NCBI GenBank assembly: GCA_012799645.1
Contig: JAAZKV010000018.1
Location: 105,519 to 158,087, forward strand
DNA from: Candidatus Iainarchaeum sp.
Lineage (GTDB): Archaea; Iainarchaeota; Iainarchaeia; Iainarchaeales; JAAZKV01
Length of the DNA stretch: 52,569 nt
Direction: 5' to 3'
Positions 1 to 9,548 of this stretch are shown piece by piece; the first letter of the stretch is position 1, and each line of letters opens with the position of its first letter. The translations under genes were made by a program, and so were the position numbers. The notes below the pieces were generated by a model that was not told the origin of the DNA, did no database searches, and was given only the letters and a program-made list of their open reading frames with translations.

Positions 1-3000
1 ATGTTTTCGTTAATGTTCAAGTCAAATCCGAAGTGGAAAGTGTTTCCTTTTGAATCAGTGAATGAATCTTGCCATAATTCTGTTACATAAATTTTTTTCT
101 TTAGTAACTGGTTTTGGATATTAATATCTACCCAACCAACTTTGGTATTTGTTGGGATTGTGTAATCATAATAGTAAGTGTTGTAATCAGGGGTTCCGAA
201 TAGTGGGTCGCTTGATATGTTTTGCATTGTGTCTTGTATTGTGTTTCCATCAGGCAATGTTAGGTTAATTGTTGGGGGGATAGTTAGGGTTGAGTAGTAT
301 ATTAGTTTTGTTTTTTCTCCGGGTGCAAAATATGATTCTGGTGTATTTGTGTCATTGTAAGTGAATAATTGTCCATCATACCCAATTGTTACAAAAAATG
401 TGTTTGTATCAGTAGCGTTTCCTTTTGTATCAATCGCGTTTATGTCTATCCGATAATTTCCATCTCCACTAATCACGAATGGAGCGGTGTAATTTTTTAG
501 TGTTCCTGAATTGATTTTGTATTGTACTGTTTGGCACGAAACTGCATCTGTACAAATTATGGTGATTGTGGTTTTTCCTCTTTTCCACAATAATGGTGCG
601 TCCCAAGTTAGTGTTGGTGGAGAGTTATCAATCACTATTTTGTTTGTTGAGGTATTATACCAAGTGTCATAATCCCCTGAAATTCCGTCATAAAATTCTA
701 GTTTTAGGTAATAATTTCCGTCAGGGATTTGGTAGGAATTGAAATCTATTGTGCACTCTACTGGTGTTTCGTTCCAATCATTTGAAGTGCAATAACTTGT
801 GTTTCTTAAATTCAAATCTTGTATAATTGGTGTCCCTAACCCGTCAATGTTGTTTGGCGAGTATTTTAGAGTGAAATAAATATTATCATTTTGTATATCA
901 TTAACCTCGAATTTTAGTGATAAGTTTCCGTCTTGTATGTTTGAGAATATTTCATTGGAAGTGTTTATGTTTTTGTTGTTGAGTGTAATTATTTTTCCTC
1001 TCGGCACAGTGTTTGCTGGGAGTTGAGTAACTCCAATACTCTTAAACTCTATTCCTTCAAGCGCAACAGGAACAGGTTCGTTTATCATTGTTGATTTGAA
1101 ATAAACATCATAACCAAGATATTTTGAGAAAGGAAAATCTGTTGGGAATAAAATATCTTCATTACTTTTTACACGCGATACATAAAATGAACTTATTTTG
1201 TTTTCACAATCTTCATCCTCACACGCATAAACATTAATATCCATATAATAGTTATACTTTTCAAAAATCTCTTTAATCTCCAAATCCGACAAACCCCTAT
1301 CCCAAATAGCAATCTCATCAATCACTCCTGGGAACCCTTTGTTTCTTTCATAATAACCAATCCCACCCCCCATCATAAAAATTTTTGAAAGTGAATCAAA
1401 ATTAGCGTATCCTTTAGTATTTGCTTTTTGTCCATTGAAATAATATGTTGCTGTTCCTGAATCGTATTTTAAAACATGAAAATTCCATTTATCTCTTTGT
1501 GAAAGAGGAGTAGGCCCCCATGTTAAATTAGGTCTAAAAGGAGTAACAGTAGTGTAGGAAGAATTAACTGTTGGACTCATATAAATATTTCTAGAACCAT
1601 TATTAAGATTAGAAAGTGTTGTTGATAACCATAAAGAATTTGTTATTGATGGAAATCCAAATAAATAATAACGACTCCCATTATCAGTAACAGGGGGTTT
1701 TTCCCAAAACATTATTGTTCCTCTGGTTGGATTTATTTTTTCCATATAACTAAACATTTGTGTAGTTGGTGACATTTGCCAACCGTTCGAATCCAAAATT
1801 CCTGTTGTTAAACTTGGTCTTGATGAGGAGGTAGAACAACCACCCAAATAGTTTTCACCATTGAAATTAATTCTTGCATGTTTATTATTTCCGCTTGAAT
1901 CAATAAAAGAAGTGCTTGAAAAATCTTCATCAAAACGATAAATTGCGTAAATATTTTCATCAAGAGAATTATCGTATTCTGCACCTAAATTGTAAATATA
2001 ATTTACATCTTCAACTGATAGTGATCTGTCTCTCCAAATAACGAGATCGTCTAAAGCTGATCCCATCCAATAACTTGAGTGGGGTAATGATGCTATTAGA
2101 AGAGTGCCTTTTATTGGAGCAGATGAATAATCAAAACTAGCATCCAGTTCATTATTCAAATACGCTTTGTAAGTTGTTCCATCCCAAGTAAATACTACAT
2201 GGTTCCAAGAATTCATTATATAAGTTTTTGTTCCATTTAATCCTTTGTATAAAGAATAGTTGTAAACAAGTTTATTTCCATTAGTTCTAATTTCTCCCCC
2301 GTAACCGCCCGCAGAAATAATTGTTGAATTTAGGCTTGAGAAAGATGGTTTAAACCAAAATGAAATTCCGAATTTTTGTCCATAAAAAATACTTGGAGAT
2401 GGTATGGTCGCATATGATTGGGCATAAGCAGGAATAAATTGGGCTTTTGAGTTTGTCCATTTTCCTGGAACTGGAATTGATGGGAATTCGCAAAATAAAT
2501 TGTTGTTGTTTCCGCTTGAATCTGCGTTAGTTAAAATTTCTTGTTCTTGTGCATTAGTGTCAAGGTGGTATAATGCTACTAGTCCGTCAGAAAATTTATC
2601 AGGGGAACAATTCACATCATTAGCTCCGCAAATTGGGTAACCGTGAGTATAATTTTGGTCTTCGTTAATTTTGAAAGAAATCCATTTTCTTAATGTTGGA
2701 ACTTTAATTATACTATTATTTCCTGAAACAAATTTAGAATCCAGCATTTTATTATAATCTCTTTGCACTTCTTCAGCACTTAACGCTCGGTGATATAATT
2801 TAATTTCATCAAGTCCTCCGGATAAATAATTTCCAAACATTGGAGCGGCCTTTAATTCTTCTTTTGTTGGATCAAATGTTGCATTACCAACAGGATCTCC
2901 ATCAACATACAAAACTAGTGATGTTCCTTCACGAGTTAGTACCACATTGTGCCACAACCCATCACAAATCGATTTTGAGTTTGGTGTTATTGTTGTTGAT

Positions 3001-4274
3001 GAACCAGCATCCCATCTAAATATTGGATAACAATCAGCACCACCAAGATATTTACTTCGAACATATAATCTTTGATGAAGTCCAGAATTATTATTCCCAC
3101 GATAAAAAATATTATAATTAGCACTTCCAGAATAATCTACTGATGTAACTTTTATCCAAAGTGATAGTGAAAAATTTTTGTCTGATAAATACCACATCCC
3201 GCGTTGCCCAATATTAAAAGAAGTGTTAGCATATTCATTATTTGATTGAAAACTTGTTGAATTAAGAAAACCTTTTGATAAATCAGTGTCCAGTGACACA
3301 TTTCCACCAACCCCATAAACTAAATCAGGAATACTTTTTCCGGAATTATTATCAAATGTGTAATGTTGAACTAAATAAGGATCTTCTAAATCAGGAATAT
3401 CCACTTCTGCATAATAAATTCTATAAGCCCCACTGTTACCAGTATACCAAATCCTGAATTTATTTTGATCAAAAATCACTGTGGGGTTTAATACATAAGT
3501 GGAATCTCCTTTTCCCGAAGTACCTTTTGGAATTTGCCCAAATCGTGCACCAGAATCTGAAATAGGTTGAACCCCATAATAATTTATAGCAGACCATCTA
3601 ACTAAATCATAAGACACAGCTAATTTGATTATTGTGTCATTAGTTTCAGCATAAGAATATAACATAAAATATGCATTACCAAATTTTACAACACTTGATG
3701 CTCCACCCAAACGACCAAACTGGTTCCAATTTTTTGCTGAAAGAGAAAATGACCCATCACAAAATTCATGTTTACATTTGGACTGATCTTCTGTTGCACC
3801 AGTTTTTGTCCAATTGTTTCCATCAGGGGAAGTTGCAAAAAAAATTCTTGCATCGTGATAAAAAGGATATGCTGAACCAGTGTAAAACATATAGTATTGA
3901 TTATTGTCTTTTATTACAAATGGGTGGGTGGCTTGGAAAAAATCACCATAAGTGTTGGATGTTCCGTAACTTATTCTTCCATTTGTTGAAGTAGTGTCTG
4001 ATGGGGTTGGTGGGGTATTATCAACTTTATACCAAGTGAATCCCCTATCATAAGATACTGCTTGATAGATACTTCCTTTTTCATTTTTGTATCCCCCATA
4101 ATACATTCTGAAAATATTTCCGTCAATAATTACGCTTGCACGATATGCTCTTTCTGCGTCCCCCCTATCTGTTGTTCCAAGTCCTATTCTTCCATTTGTT
4201 GAAACATCATCAGAAACAGCAGGGATAGAGTTATCTACTTTTGTCCAACTATACCCATCAGGGCTTACTGCCAT
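1..4274 (-). CDS. Giant LamG-repeat surface protein, downstream part (partial, frameshifted)
   Basis: A single minus-strand frame stays open without a stop for about 1,420 codons and runs off the left edge. It opens with blades of a GH43/sialidase-like propeller, marked by repeats ending in MYYGG or MFYTG with a TNGRIG box. Three LamG/concanavalin-like domains follow (about 3375-2750, 2610-1990 and 1970-1260), each closing with the usual signature (LDEIKLYHRALS, LDDLVIWRDRSLS, IDEIAIWDRGLS). Next come Ig/cadherin-like beta domains (IDNSPPTLTWDAP near 640). Such architectures are typical of extracellular adhesion or glycan-binding proteins. The natural N-terminus is the signal-peptide fragment at 4265-4708, in a different frame, so this part is not translated as it stands unless the frame is restored. 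The ATG at 4274 is simply the first start codon in this frame. No catalytic residues were recognised. Confidence 0.85.
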   Translation of the reverse strand, partial: MAVSPDGYSWTKVDNSIPAVSDDVSTNGRIGLGTTDRGDAERAYRASVIIDGNIFRMYYGGYKNEKGSIYQAVSYDRGFTWYKVDNTPPTPSDTTSTNGRISYGTSNTYGDFFQATHPFVIKDNNQYYMFYTGSAYPFYHDARIFFATSPDGNNWTKTGATEDQSKCKHEFCDGSFSLSAKNWNQFGRLGGASSVVKFGNAYFMLYSYAETNDTIIKLAVSYDLVRWSAINYYGVQPISDSGARFGQIPKGTSGKGDSTYVLNPTVIFDQNKFRIWYTGNSGAYRIYYAEVDIPDLEDPYLVQHYTFDNNSGKSIPDLVYGVGGNVSLDTDLSKGFLNSTSFQSNNEYANTSFNIGQRGMWYLSDKNFSLSLWIKVTSVDYSGSANYNIFYRGNNNSGLHQRLYVRSKYLGGADCYPIFRWDAGSSTTITPNSKSICDGLWHNVVLTREGTSLVLYVDGDPVGNATFDPTKEELKAAPMFGNYLSGGLDEIKLYHRALSAEEVQRDYNKMLDSKFVSGNNSIIKVPTLRKWISFKINEDQNYTHGYPICGANDVNCSPDKFSDGLVALYHLDTNAQEQEILTNADSSGNNNNLFCEFPSIPVPGKWTNSKAQFIPAYAQSYATIPSPSIFYGQKFGISFWFKPSFSSLNSTIISAGGYGGEIRTNGNKLVYNYSLYKGLNGTKTYIMNSWNHVVFTWDGTTYKAYLNNELDASFDYSSAPIKGTLLIASLPHSSYWMGSALDDLVIWRDRSLSVEDVNYIYNLGAEYDNSLDENIYAIYRFDEDFSSTSFIDSSGNNKHARINFNGENYLGGCSTSSSRPSLTTGILDSNGWQMSPTTQMFSYMEKINPTRGTIMFWEKPPVTDNGSRYYLFGFPSITNSLWLSTTLSNLNNGSRNIYMSPTVNSSYTTVTPFRPNLTWGPTPLSQRDKWNFHVLKYDSGTATYYFNGQKANTKGYANFDSLSKIFMMGGGIGYYERNKGFPGVIDEIAIWDRGLSDLEIKEIFEKYNYYMDINVYACEDEDCENKISSFYVSRVKSNEDILFPTDFPFSKYLGYDVYFKSTMINEPVPVALEGIEFKSIGVTQLPANTVPRGKIITLNNKNINTSNEIFSNIQDGNLSLKFEVNDIQNDNIYFTLKYSPNNIDGLGTPIIQDLNLRNTSYCTSNDWNETPVECTIDFNSYQIPDGNYYLKLEFYDGISGDYDTWYNTSTNKIVIDNSPPTLTWDAPLLWKRGKTTITIICTDAVSCQTVQYKINSGTLKNYTAPFVISGDGNYRIDINAIDTKGNATDTNTFFVTIGYDGQLFTYNDTNTPESYFAPGEKTKLIYYSTLTIPPTINLTLPDGNTIQDTMQNISSDPLFGTPDYNTYYYDYTIPTNTKVGWVDINIQNQLLKKKIYVTELWQDSFTDSKGNTFHFGFDLNINEN

Positions 4275-4708
4275 GTATATTTTTCTTGATTGATTGATGA
4301 TTCTAATCCTGTATACCACATTTTGTATCTGTGATTTGGGTTTGGATCATCTTCATCTTTTAACACAAATGGAGAATAAACTCCAAAAGCATCTCCTGTT
4401 CCTGCGCTTCCTATTCCTATTCTTCCATCGGTTGATACTTGTCCTGTGTCAGTGTTTGGTGGAGTAGTGTTGTTGTATTTTTTTACTGTCCACATATAGT
4501 TTTTGTCTAAGGTTTGTTCAATGTTCCAATCTCGTGTAGGGTTAGTTAGCCATCCTGTTCCTGTGTTCCAAACAAATCCTGTTTCTGTGAATTTGTGGTT
4601 CAGTGTTGCACATTCTATTGATTTAAAGTATGGTGATCCGCAATCTCCTGCTAAAACTATTTGTGCAAATAGTAATATTAGAAGAGAAAATGCAAAAAAT
4701 TTCTTCAA
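4265..4708 (-). CDS. Signal-peptide N-terminal fragment of the LamG surface protein
   Basis: This 147-residue product starts at TTG (4708), preceded by the Shine-Dalgarno AGAGGGAT. It begins with a classic signal peptide (LKKFFAFSLLILLFAQIVLAG), then a Cys-containing secreted segment and one propeller-like repeat (DGRIGIGSAGTGDAFGVY ... YKMWYTG) matching repeats in the next frame downstream. It ends at TAA (4265-4267), only because the reading frame changes near 4286-4298. Earlier in-frame starts as far as 4882 are ignored because they lie upstream of the promoter and of the signal peptide. Together with 1-4274 it represents one gene. The break is either a real mutation, a phase-variable switch or a sequencing error. 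Confidence 0.8.
   Translation of the reverse strand: MKKFFAFSLLILLFAQIVLAGDCGSPYFKSIECATLNHKFTETGFVWNTGTGWLTNPTRDWNIEQTLDKNYMWTVKKYNNTTPPNTDTGQVSTDGRIGIGSAGTGDAFGVYSPFVLKDEDDPNPNHRYKMWYTGLESSINQEKYTWQ
4286..4298. repeat. TTGA tetranucleotide repeat at the frameshift
   Basis: TTGA occurs three times in tandem with a fourth partial unit, exactly where the LamG gene changes frame. Adding one 4-nt unit would join the two reading frames (giving ...SINQSRKIYMAV...). A one-base addition in the adjacent T5 run (4280-4284) would also restore the frame. Confidence 0.7.
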
Positions 4709-4747
4709 AATTATCCCTCTAAAAAAAACAATAAAATAAGAAAATCT

Positions 4748-4759
4748 GTATTTAAATAC
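4748..4759 (-). promoter_or_regulatory. TATA box of the surface-protein gene
   Basis: GTATTTAAATAC is a perfect 12-nt palindrome preceded on the minus strand by AAAAG, resembling BRE plus TATA. It lies about 46 nt upstream of the TTG start, which gives a leader of about 20 nt that carries the Shine-Dalgarno. Confidence 0.5.
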
Positions 4760-4906
4760 CTTTTGAATAAAGCAAAAAGCGACACAAACAGAGCAAATCA
4801 CAAAAATGGGAAAAAAGAAAAAATAAATCAAAAAAAAATTAAACAAATTAAAAGAAATTAAAAATAAACCAAAAAAAATCAAACAATTTAAAGTATTTGT
4901 TGGAAA

Positions 4907-7645
4907 TTATTTTGGTTTTTTTAATTGTTGTTCTAGTTTTTGTTCTAAAATTTCTAGAAATTCGTCAAGTTTTTCGTCAGGAACTTTGCACCCTGCTGCT
5001 ATTGAATTGTGGACAATTAAACCGTTTGCGAAAAAATTTTTTGTTTGGGGGAGTGATAAATCAATTAAACCTGTTTCTGAACCTAAATCAATTTTTTCTT
5101 GAATTTCAAAAAAAGTTAAATTTTTTGAATTAACTACTCCTTTTAACCAATTAATTTTTGTAAGAGTTTTTTTGTTTAATTTATTTTTATTTCTCAAAAT
5201 TGGTTCAATGAAATATTTGTTCAATGTAAAATAATTTATTCTTTTTGAATTAGGTTGATTGAACAAAAAATTTTTATTAAAAAGATTTGTTATGTTGTTT
5301 TCGTTAACAAAATCCATAATTTCTCCAAAAGTTATTGGAGAAAATAACCCCAAGTTTTTTTTGTTTTTTGATTGTTTTAGTAAATTATTTTTTAACAAAA
5401 TTGCTTTTTTTGTGTTTTTAGTAAAACCGATTTCTTTTTGAAATAATTTAAGTGAATCAAATTCAGTTATATATAATACGAATGAGGGTTTTAAGTATCC
5501 AGATTTTTCTGTAACACTCCTAAAATTTGATTTTATTCCAAATCTTAAAAGCAGTAATTGAATTGTTTTGAGAAATTCTTCATCAACCATTCTAACTGTA
5601 ATAAATCTATTATATACACTTGCTTTGGCATCAAATAATCCTTTAATGTAGTTTGACAAAATTTTGTTTTTTGATTGCATTATTTTTTTTGGAACTTTTA
5701 ATTCACTATTTAATAATTTTGATTCTGGGAAAATGTTTTCAAAAAACACGCCTAAATCAGTGGGAGGCATTTTTGTTTTTTTGAAAGTTCTCATTAAAGT
5801 GGGTTTTGGAGAAAAATTAGTGGAAATTGATTTTTGAATTTTTTCCAAAACTTTTTGTGCTCTTTTTTTACCAATATTTCCTTTTCCTTGAATGTATCCT
5901 ATTATCCACGCAATTTCTTTATTCAAATTTAAATAAATATTTTGGTTGTTGATTAAACTAATTTGTTTTCCTTCAAAATCAATTTTTTTTACTCCTAGAA
6001 TAAAATCTTTTTTGTTTAGGTTTTTTGCTTTTGTTTCAACTAAACCAAGATTTTTGTATTTGAAAAATAAGTGATCTTCTGAAGAAATTATTTGAGTGTT
6101 TTTTGTTTTTAATGAAATCATTTTTTTTCTTTTTGAATTAAAAACCTTGTTACATTTTGAGTTGGTTAAAAAATTGTTTTTTCTGCTTAGTAAATAATCA
6201 TTTTCCAAAATTTCAGAAATTTTACAAATTTCTCCGCATTTTTTTTGCACTAATGTGTTTTTGTGTAAACAATGCCCTCCTCCTTCTACTCCGCTAATTT
6301 TTTTTGAAATTTCTTTGAATGCCGCCCCTAAATTTATTCCTTTTCTTAGGAGGGCGGAGGTTGCTCTTCCTGATACTTTTATTGTTCCGTCAGTGTTTCT
6401 TGCAAGAGCAATTATTGGTTTGTCTTCTTTTATTACTGATCCGTAAAGCATTCCTGCTATTATTCCTACTAATGAATCTTGTATTTCTGTTCCTGCGTCA
6501 AAAAAGTAAAAGTTTTTTTTCTCTTCTACTCCGTGTTCGGTCACGAATTGAATTCCTTTTGCGAGAGCGGTTCGGTGTTCTTGAATTAGTCCTAATAGTT
6601 CGCCGTATGCTCCGTCCATATTTCTATCCCCTAAACATACTTTGAGTCCTATTTCTGGGCGAGCGTGTCTTCCTGAAGAATTTAGTGCGGTAGCAAATTC
6701 TTTTGCGTCACGGAGAGGGGATTTTTTTTCTTCACCTAAAATCGTGTAAACTTCTCCTATCATTTCTTTTATTTTCCATTCCGGAAAATTGTGTTTTGAT
6801 AAATGAATTATTAGTGCGGAAGAGAGTTTCTTTTTTTGCGTATCACTCAAATCTTCATAACTTAACCATTGTTCTGTTAAGGGATCTTTTAGTGGGAGCC
6901 CTAATCCTTGTAAAAAAGAAACACAATTTTCTTGCTCTGCTGTTAGTTCGGGAATTATGGGCGAGGAAGAGAAACACAAATATTGAATTAGTGGTCTTGA
7001 TATTCTTCCATACAATCTCAAATCAATTTTTTTTTCAACAAGCCCTGCACTAATTGCTTCTTCCAAAATTTTTGAGTTCAATCCAATTAGTGCTCCGCTA
7101 AATTCTTGCATATCCCCTACCGCTCCAACAATTGCTAAAGGGGATAAATCAATGTTTTTTGGGTTCATTTCTTTTGCCACCAAGTATGCGAGCCCTGCTC
7201 CTGAAATTTCTTTTCCCCCATCAATTCCAAACAATAAAGGATTCAAGTGATGTTCTAGAGGAATAATTGAATTATTCACTAGTACTGGTTGGTGGTGGTC
7301 AATTATGAAAATGTTTTCTTCACCAAGTTCTTTTACTAAATAATCCATTTGGCCTGAACCAAAATCAACGAACACAAAGTTGTTCCCAAGCGATTTTATT
7401 TGATCAATATTTTCTTTATACAATTGTTTTAAACAAAGAGAAGAAACTTTTTTTCCCTCTCTTTCCAGTGCTTTTATTAGTATTGCTCCGCTACTCAACC
7501 CATCAGCGTCATAGTGATGAATCACCACCACATTTTGGAGGGTTTTGATTTTTGTGGACATTTTTTTTATTTCAGAAAAAAAACCACTCTCGTCCCTATT
7601 AGAAGAAAATTCGCTACAAAATTCATTACAAAACTTGTTGTTCAT
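4907..7645 (-). CDS. RecJ-like DHH/DHHA1 phosphoesterase with intein
   Basis: The 912-residue precursor becomes a 490-residue protein after removal of a 422-residue intein. DHH-superfamily motifs are clear: HHYDADG (residues 43-49), DFGSGQ (94-99), DHHQP (116-120), and the DHHA1 signature GGGH (455-458), which continues after the intein as SIAAG. Family members are Mn2+-dependent single-strand exonucleases or nanoRNases. The size fits the archaeal RecJ/GAN type, which in Thermococcales associates with GINS at replication forks, but exact substrate cannot be told from sequence. The ATG at 7645 follows an AT-rich promoter with TTTAAATT, so a leaderless start is likely. The intein sits inside the active site, so the unspliced precursor should be inactive. 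The basic C-terminus (LEQQLKKPK) closes the protein. Confidence 0.9.
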   Translation of the reverse strand: MNNKFCNEFCSEFSSNRDESGFFSEIKKMSTKIKTLQNVVVIHHYDADGLSSGAILIKALEREGKKVSSLCLKQLYKENIDQIKSLGNNFVFVDFGSGQMDYLVKELGEENIFIIDHHQPVLVNNSIIPLEHHLNPLLFGIDGGKEISGAGLAYLVAKEMNPKNIDLSPLAIVGAVGDMQEFSGALIGLNSKILEEAISAGLVEKKIDLRLYGRISRPLIQYLCFSSSPIIPELTAEQENCVSFLQGLGLPLKDPLTEQWLSYEDLSDTQKKKLSSALIIHLSKHNFPEWKIKEMIGEVYTILGEEKKSPLRDAKEFATALNSSGRHARPEIGLKVCLGDRNMDGAYGELLGLIQEHRTALAKGIQFVTEHGVEEKKNFYFFDAGTEIQDSLVGIIAGMLYGSVIKEDKPIIALARNTDGTIKVSGRATSALLRKGINLGAAFKEISKKISGVEGGGHCLHKNTLVQKKCGEICKISEILENDYLLSRKNNFLTNSKCNKVFNSKRKKMISLKTKNTQIISSEDHLFFKYKNLGLVETKAKNLNKKDFILGVKKIDFEGKQISLINNQNIYLNLNKEIAWIIGYIQGKGNIGKKRAQKVLEKIQKSISTNFSPKPTLMRTFKKTKMPPTDLGVFFENIFPESKLLNSELKVPKKIMQSKNKILSNYIKGLFDAKASVYNRFITVRMVDEEFLKTIQLLLLRFGIKSNFRSVTEKSGYLKPSFVLYITEFDSLKLFQKEIGFTKNTKKAILLKNNLLKQSKNKKNLGLFSPITFGEIMDFVNENNITNLFNKNFLFNQPNSKRINYFTLNKYFIEPILRNKNKLNKKTLTKINWLKGVVNSKNLTFFEIQEKIDLGSETGLIDLSLPQTKNFFANGLIVHNSIAAGCKVPDEKLDEFLEILEQKLEQQLKKPK
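5006..6271 (-). mobile_element. Intein in DHH phosphoesterase (degenerate LAGLIDADG)
   Basis: The intein runs from Cys459 (CLHKNTLV) to Asn880 (GLIVHN) of the precursor, with Ser as the +1 extein residue. Splicing residues look intact: Cys1, a block-B SEDH, the penultimate His and the terminal Asn. The central domain is a two-motif LAGLIDADG endonuclease, but both catalytic positions are changed. Motif 1 reads GYIQGKG (Asp to Lys at intein residue 130) and motif 2 reads GLFDAKAS (Asp to Lys at 216, Gly to Ala at 217). It should therefore splice but not cut DNA. Confidence 0.9.
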
Positions 7646-8026
7646 AATTAATTTAAATTATTGAAAGAGAATTTAAAAGAGTGTTAAGTGAAATGCCGAA
7701 CAAAACAAACAAAAACTCTAACAAAAACACCTAACAAAAATACTAACAAACAATACCTCCAAAACCAAAATAAAAATAATAACAACAATAATAACCAAAA
7801 TACTAACAAACAACATAACCAAAACTCTAAAGAAAACTCCGCCAAAAATAATAACCAAAATGCTAAACAAAAAATTTACTCAAAACTCCACACCCAAAAT
7901 GCTAACAAAAAAACTAACCAAAACTCTATCCAAAAATCTGTCCAAAACTCTACCAAAATTTGCCAACAAAATTTGTTTGTTACAAAAAGGTTTAAAGTAA
8001 GGTAATGCGTAATTTTATTGATAGTA
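7646..8026. other. Low-complexity spacer with degenerate CCAAAAYTCTAA repeats
   Basis: This gap between divergent genes is dominated by near-repeats of CCAAAACTCTA and ACCAAAATACTAACAAAC. A plus-strand open frame (7688-8005) would encode only a Lys/Asn/Gln/Thr string with no motif, so I regard it as non-coding repeat. TTTAAAG at 7991 probably serves as the TATA box of the next gene. Confidence 0.5.
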
Positions 8027-9334
8027 ATGAGTTTTTTCAACAATATTTTTTCAAACATTTTTAACAAAAAAAGCAAAACTAATGTGTATTCCACTATTGA
8101 GTTAGTGAATGAACTTGATAAGGAACTTGGAAAAAAAAGAAAAAAACTTGAATTCACTAATGCAAAAAAAATGGCTGAAATAAAGTTTTTGCACTCAAAA
8201 ATAATTACTCAAATAAAGGATATACAAAAAAAGGAATTAAATAAAAAAGAAAACGAGAGATTCAACAAAGCTGCACTAACAGCAAAAAGCCATATTGAAA
8301 TACAATTAATGAGAATGCTTGAAAAAATAAATCCAACAAATGTAGGAAATAATTTAAATGATTCAAGAGCATACACTGAAGAATCAATCAATATTTTGGT
8401 AAAAGAAGTGATTCGTTTTAGAAAAAATATTGTTTACACGAGTATTTATTTAAAAGAGGAAATGAAAAATTTAGGAGAAACACTACAAGAACTCTTAAAT
8501 AATTTACAAGAACTAAAAAAAGAGTTTGACGAAAATTTAGAGTATTTTGAGTTTGAAAAAATTAAAGAAAAAATAAAAAGTGTGGAAAAATTGAACAAAG
8601 AACTAAAAAACCAAAAAAACAAAATCAAGGAATGTGAAGAAAGAATCAAGAAAAATAAATTCGATTTAGAAAAACAAGAAAAAAAAATAGAGGAATTTAA
8701 TTCAGGAAAAGAGTTCAAAAAACTAGAAGAACTAGAAAATGAGAAACAAAAAATATTGAACGAAAAACAATCACTAAAAATTGAGTTATCTTCACTTCTT
8801 TCAAGCATTGATAAACCATTACAAAGATTTAACCAACTTGTTGAAACAGGGAGATGGAAATTGCCAAGAGAAAAACAAGAATTACTCAGCGCATTTATTG
8901 CAAACCCAATTATTGCACTAAAAAGTGATCCTAAAGGAGTTGAGTTTAAAAAAATCTTGACAGAAATTATTCAAGCAATTGAAGAAGAAAAAATTGAGTT
9001 AAAAGAAAGAGAAAAAGAAAAACGACTCGCGGCGCTAAGCGAAATAATTTCTTTTAATTTTTTTGAAAAAATATTTTGGAAACTTAACGAAATTCAAGTA
9101 AAACAAATAAACATTGATAAAAAAATTAAAGAGTGCGGAGTGTTTGAAACAAAAAACAAAATGGATACAAAACTCAACGAAATAAACAAAAAAACACTTT
9201 TACTAATTGAAGAAAAAAATGGTGAAGAAAGAAAAGAAAAAGAAATTTTTGAAAAAATGGAAAAAGAAAAAACAACCATCACAAATTTTGGTTCAAAAAT
9301 ATTGAAAAAAACAATAATAATTAATAATGAGTAA
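8027..9334 (+). CDS. Coiled-coil protein of unknown function
   Basis: This 435-residue protein is highly charged and almost entirely helical. A short hydrophobic-aromatic N-terminus (MSFFNNIFSNIF) is followed by two long Lys/Glu coiled coils (roughly residues 125-260 and 315-420) separated by a less charged central segment (around PLQRFNQLVETGRWKLP). The overall pattern resembles membrane-remodelling or SMC-like coiled-coil proteins, but I see no Walker motif or other diagnostic site, so no function is assigned. ATG at 8027 is preferred over the in-frame TTG at 8018 because the TATA-like TTTAAAG (7991) places transcription start just upstream. The nearest following gene is a separate transcription unit with its own Shine-Dalgarno. 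Confidence 0.75.
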   Translation: MSFFNNIFSNIFNKKSKTNVYSTIELVNELDKELGKKRKKLEFTNAKKMAEIKFLHSKIITQIKDIQKKELNKKENERFNKAALTAKSHIEIQLMRMLEKINPTNVGNNLNDSRAYTEESINILVKEVIRFRKNIVYTSIYLKEEMKNLGETLQELLNNLQELKKEFDENLEYFEFEKIKEKIKSVEKLNKELKNQKNKIKECEERIKKNKFDLEKQEKKIEEFNSGKEFKKLEELENEKQKILNEKQSLKIELSSLLSSIDKPLQRFNQLVETGRWKLPREKQELLSAFIANPIIALKSDPKGVEFKKILTEIIQAIEEEKIELKEREKEKRLAALSEIISFNFFEKIFWKLNEIQVKQINIDKKIKECGVFETKNKMDTKLNEINKKTLLLIEEKNGEERKEKEIFEKMEKEKTTITNFGSKILKKTIIINNE

Positions 9335-9548
9335 AAATTAATAACAAAAAAACAAAAATAAAAACAAATAAAATTAGTGCCAAATAAATATCAAAACAAG
9401 GATAAGAGAAATAATAAAAGGACAAAGAGTGATTAGTAATTAACAAATATTAGTAATAAATATTAATTTTTGATGGATATGGGTTTTATAGAATATTAAT
9501 TTTGAGAAAGGATAATTTTTGGGAAATGTTAGTTGAGGGTTTTTGGAA

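Noticed and set aside
7700-7960. CRISPR array
   Set aside because: Repeats are short, degenerate and irregularly spaced, with no unique spacers of constant length and no cas genes.
7688-8005. 105-codon plus-strand frame
   Set aside because: Encodes only Lys/Asn/Gln/Thr repeats, has no motif, and coincides with a degenerate DNA repeat block.
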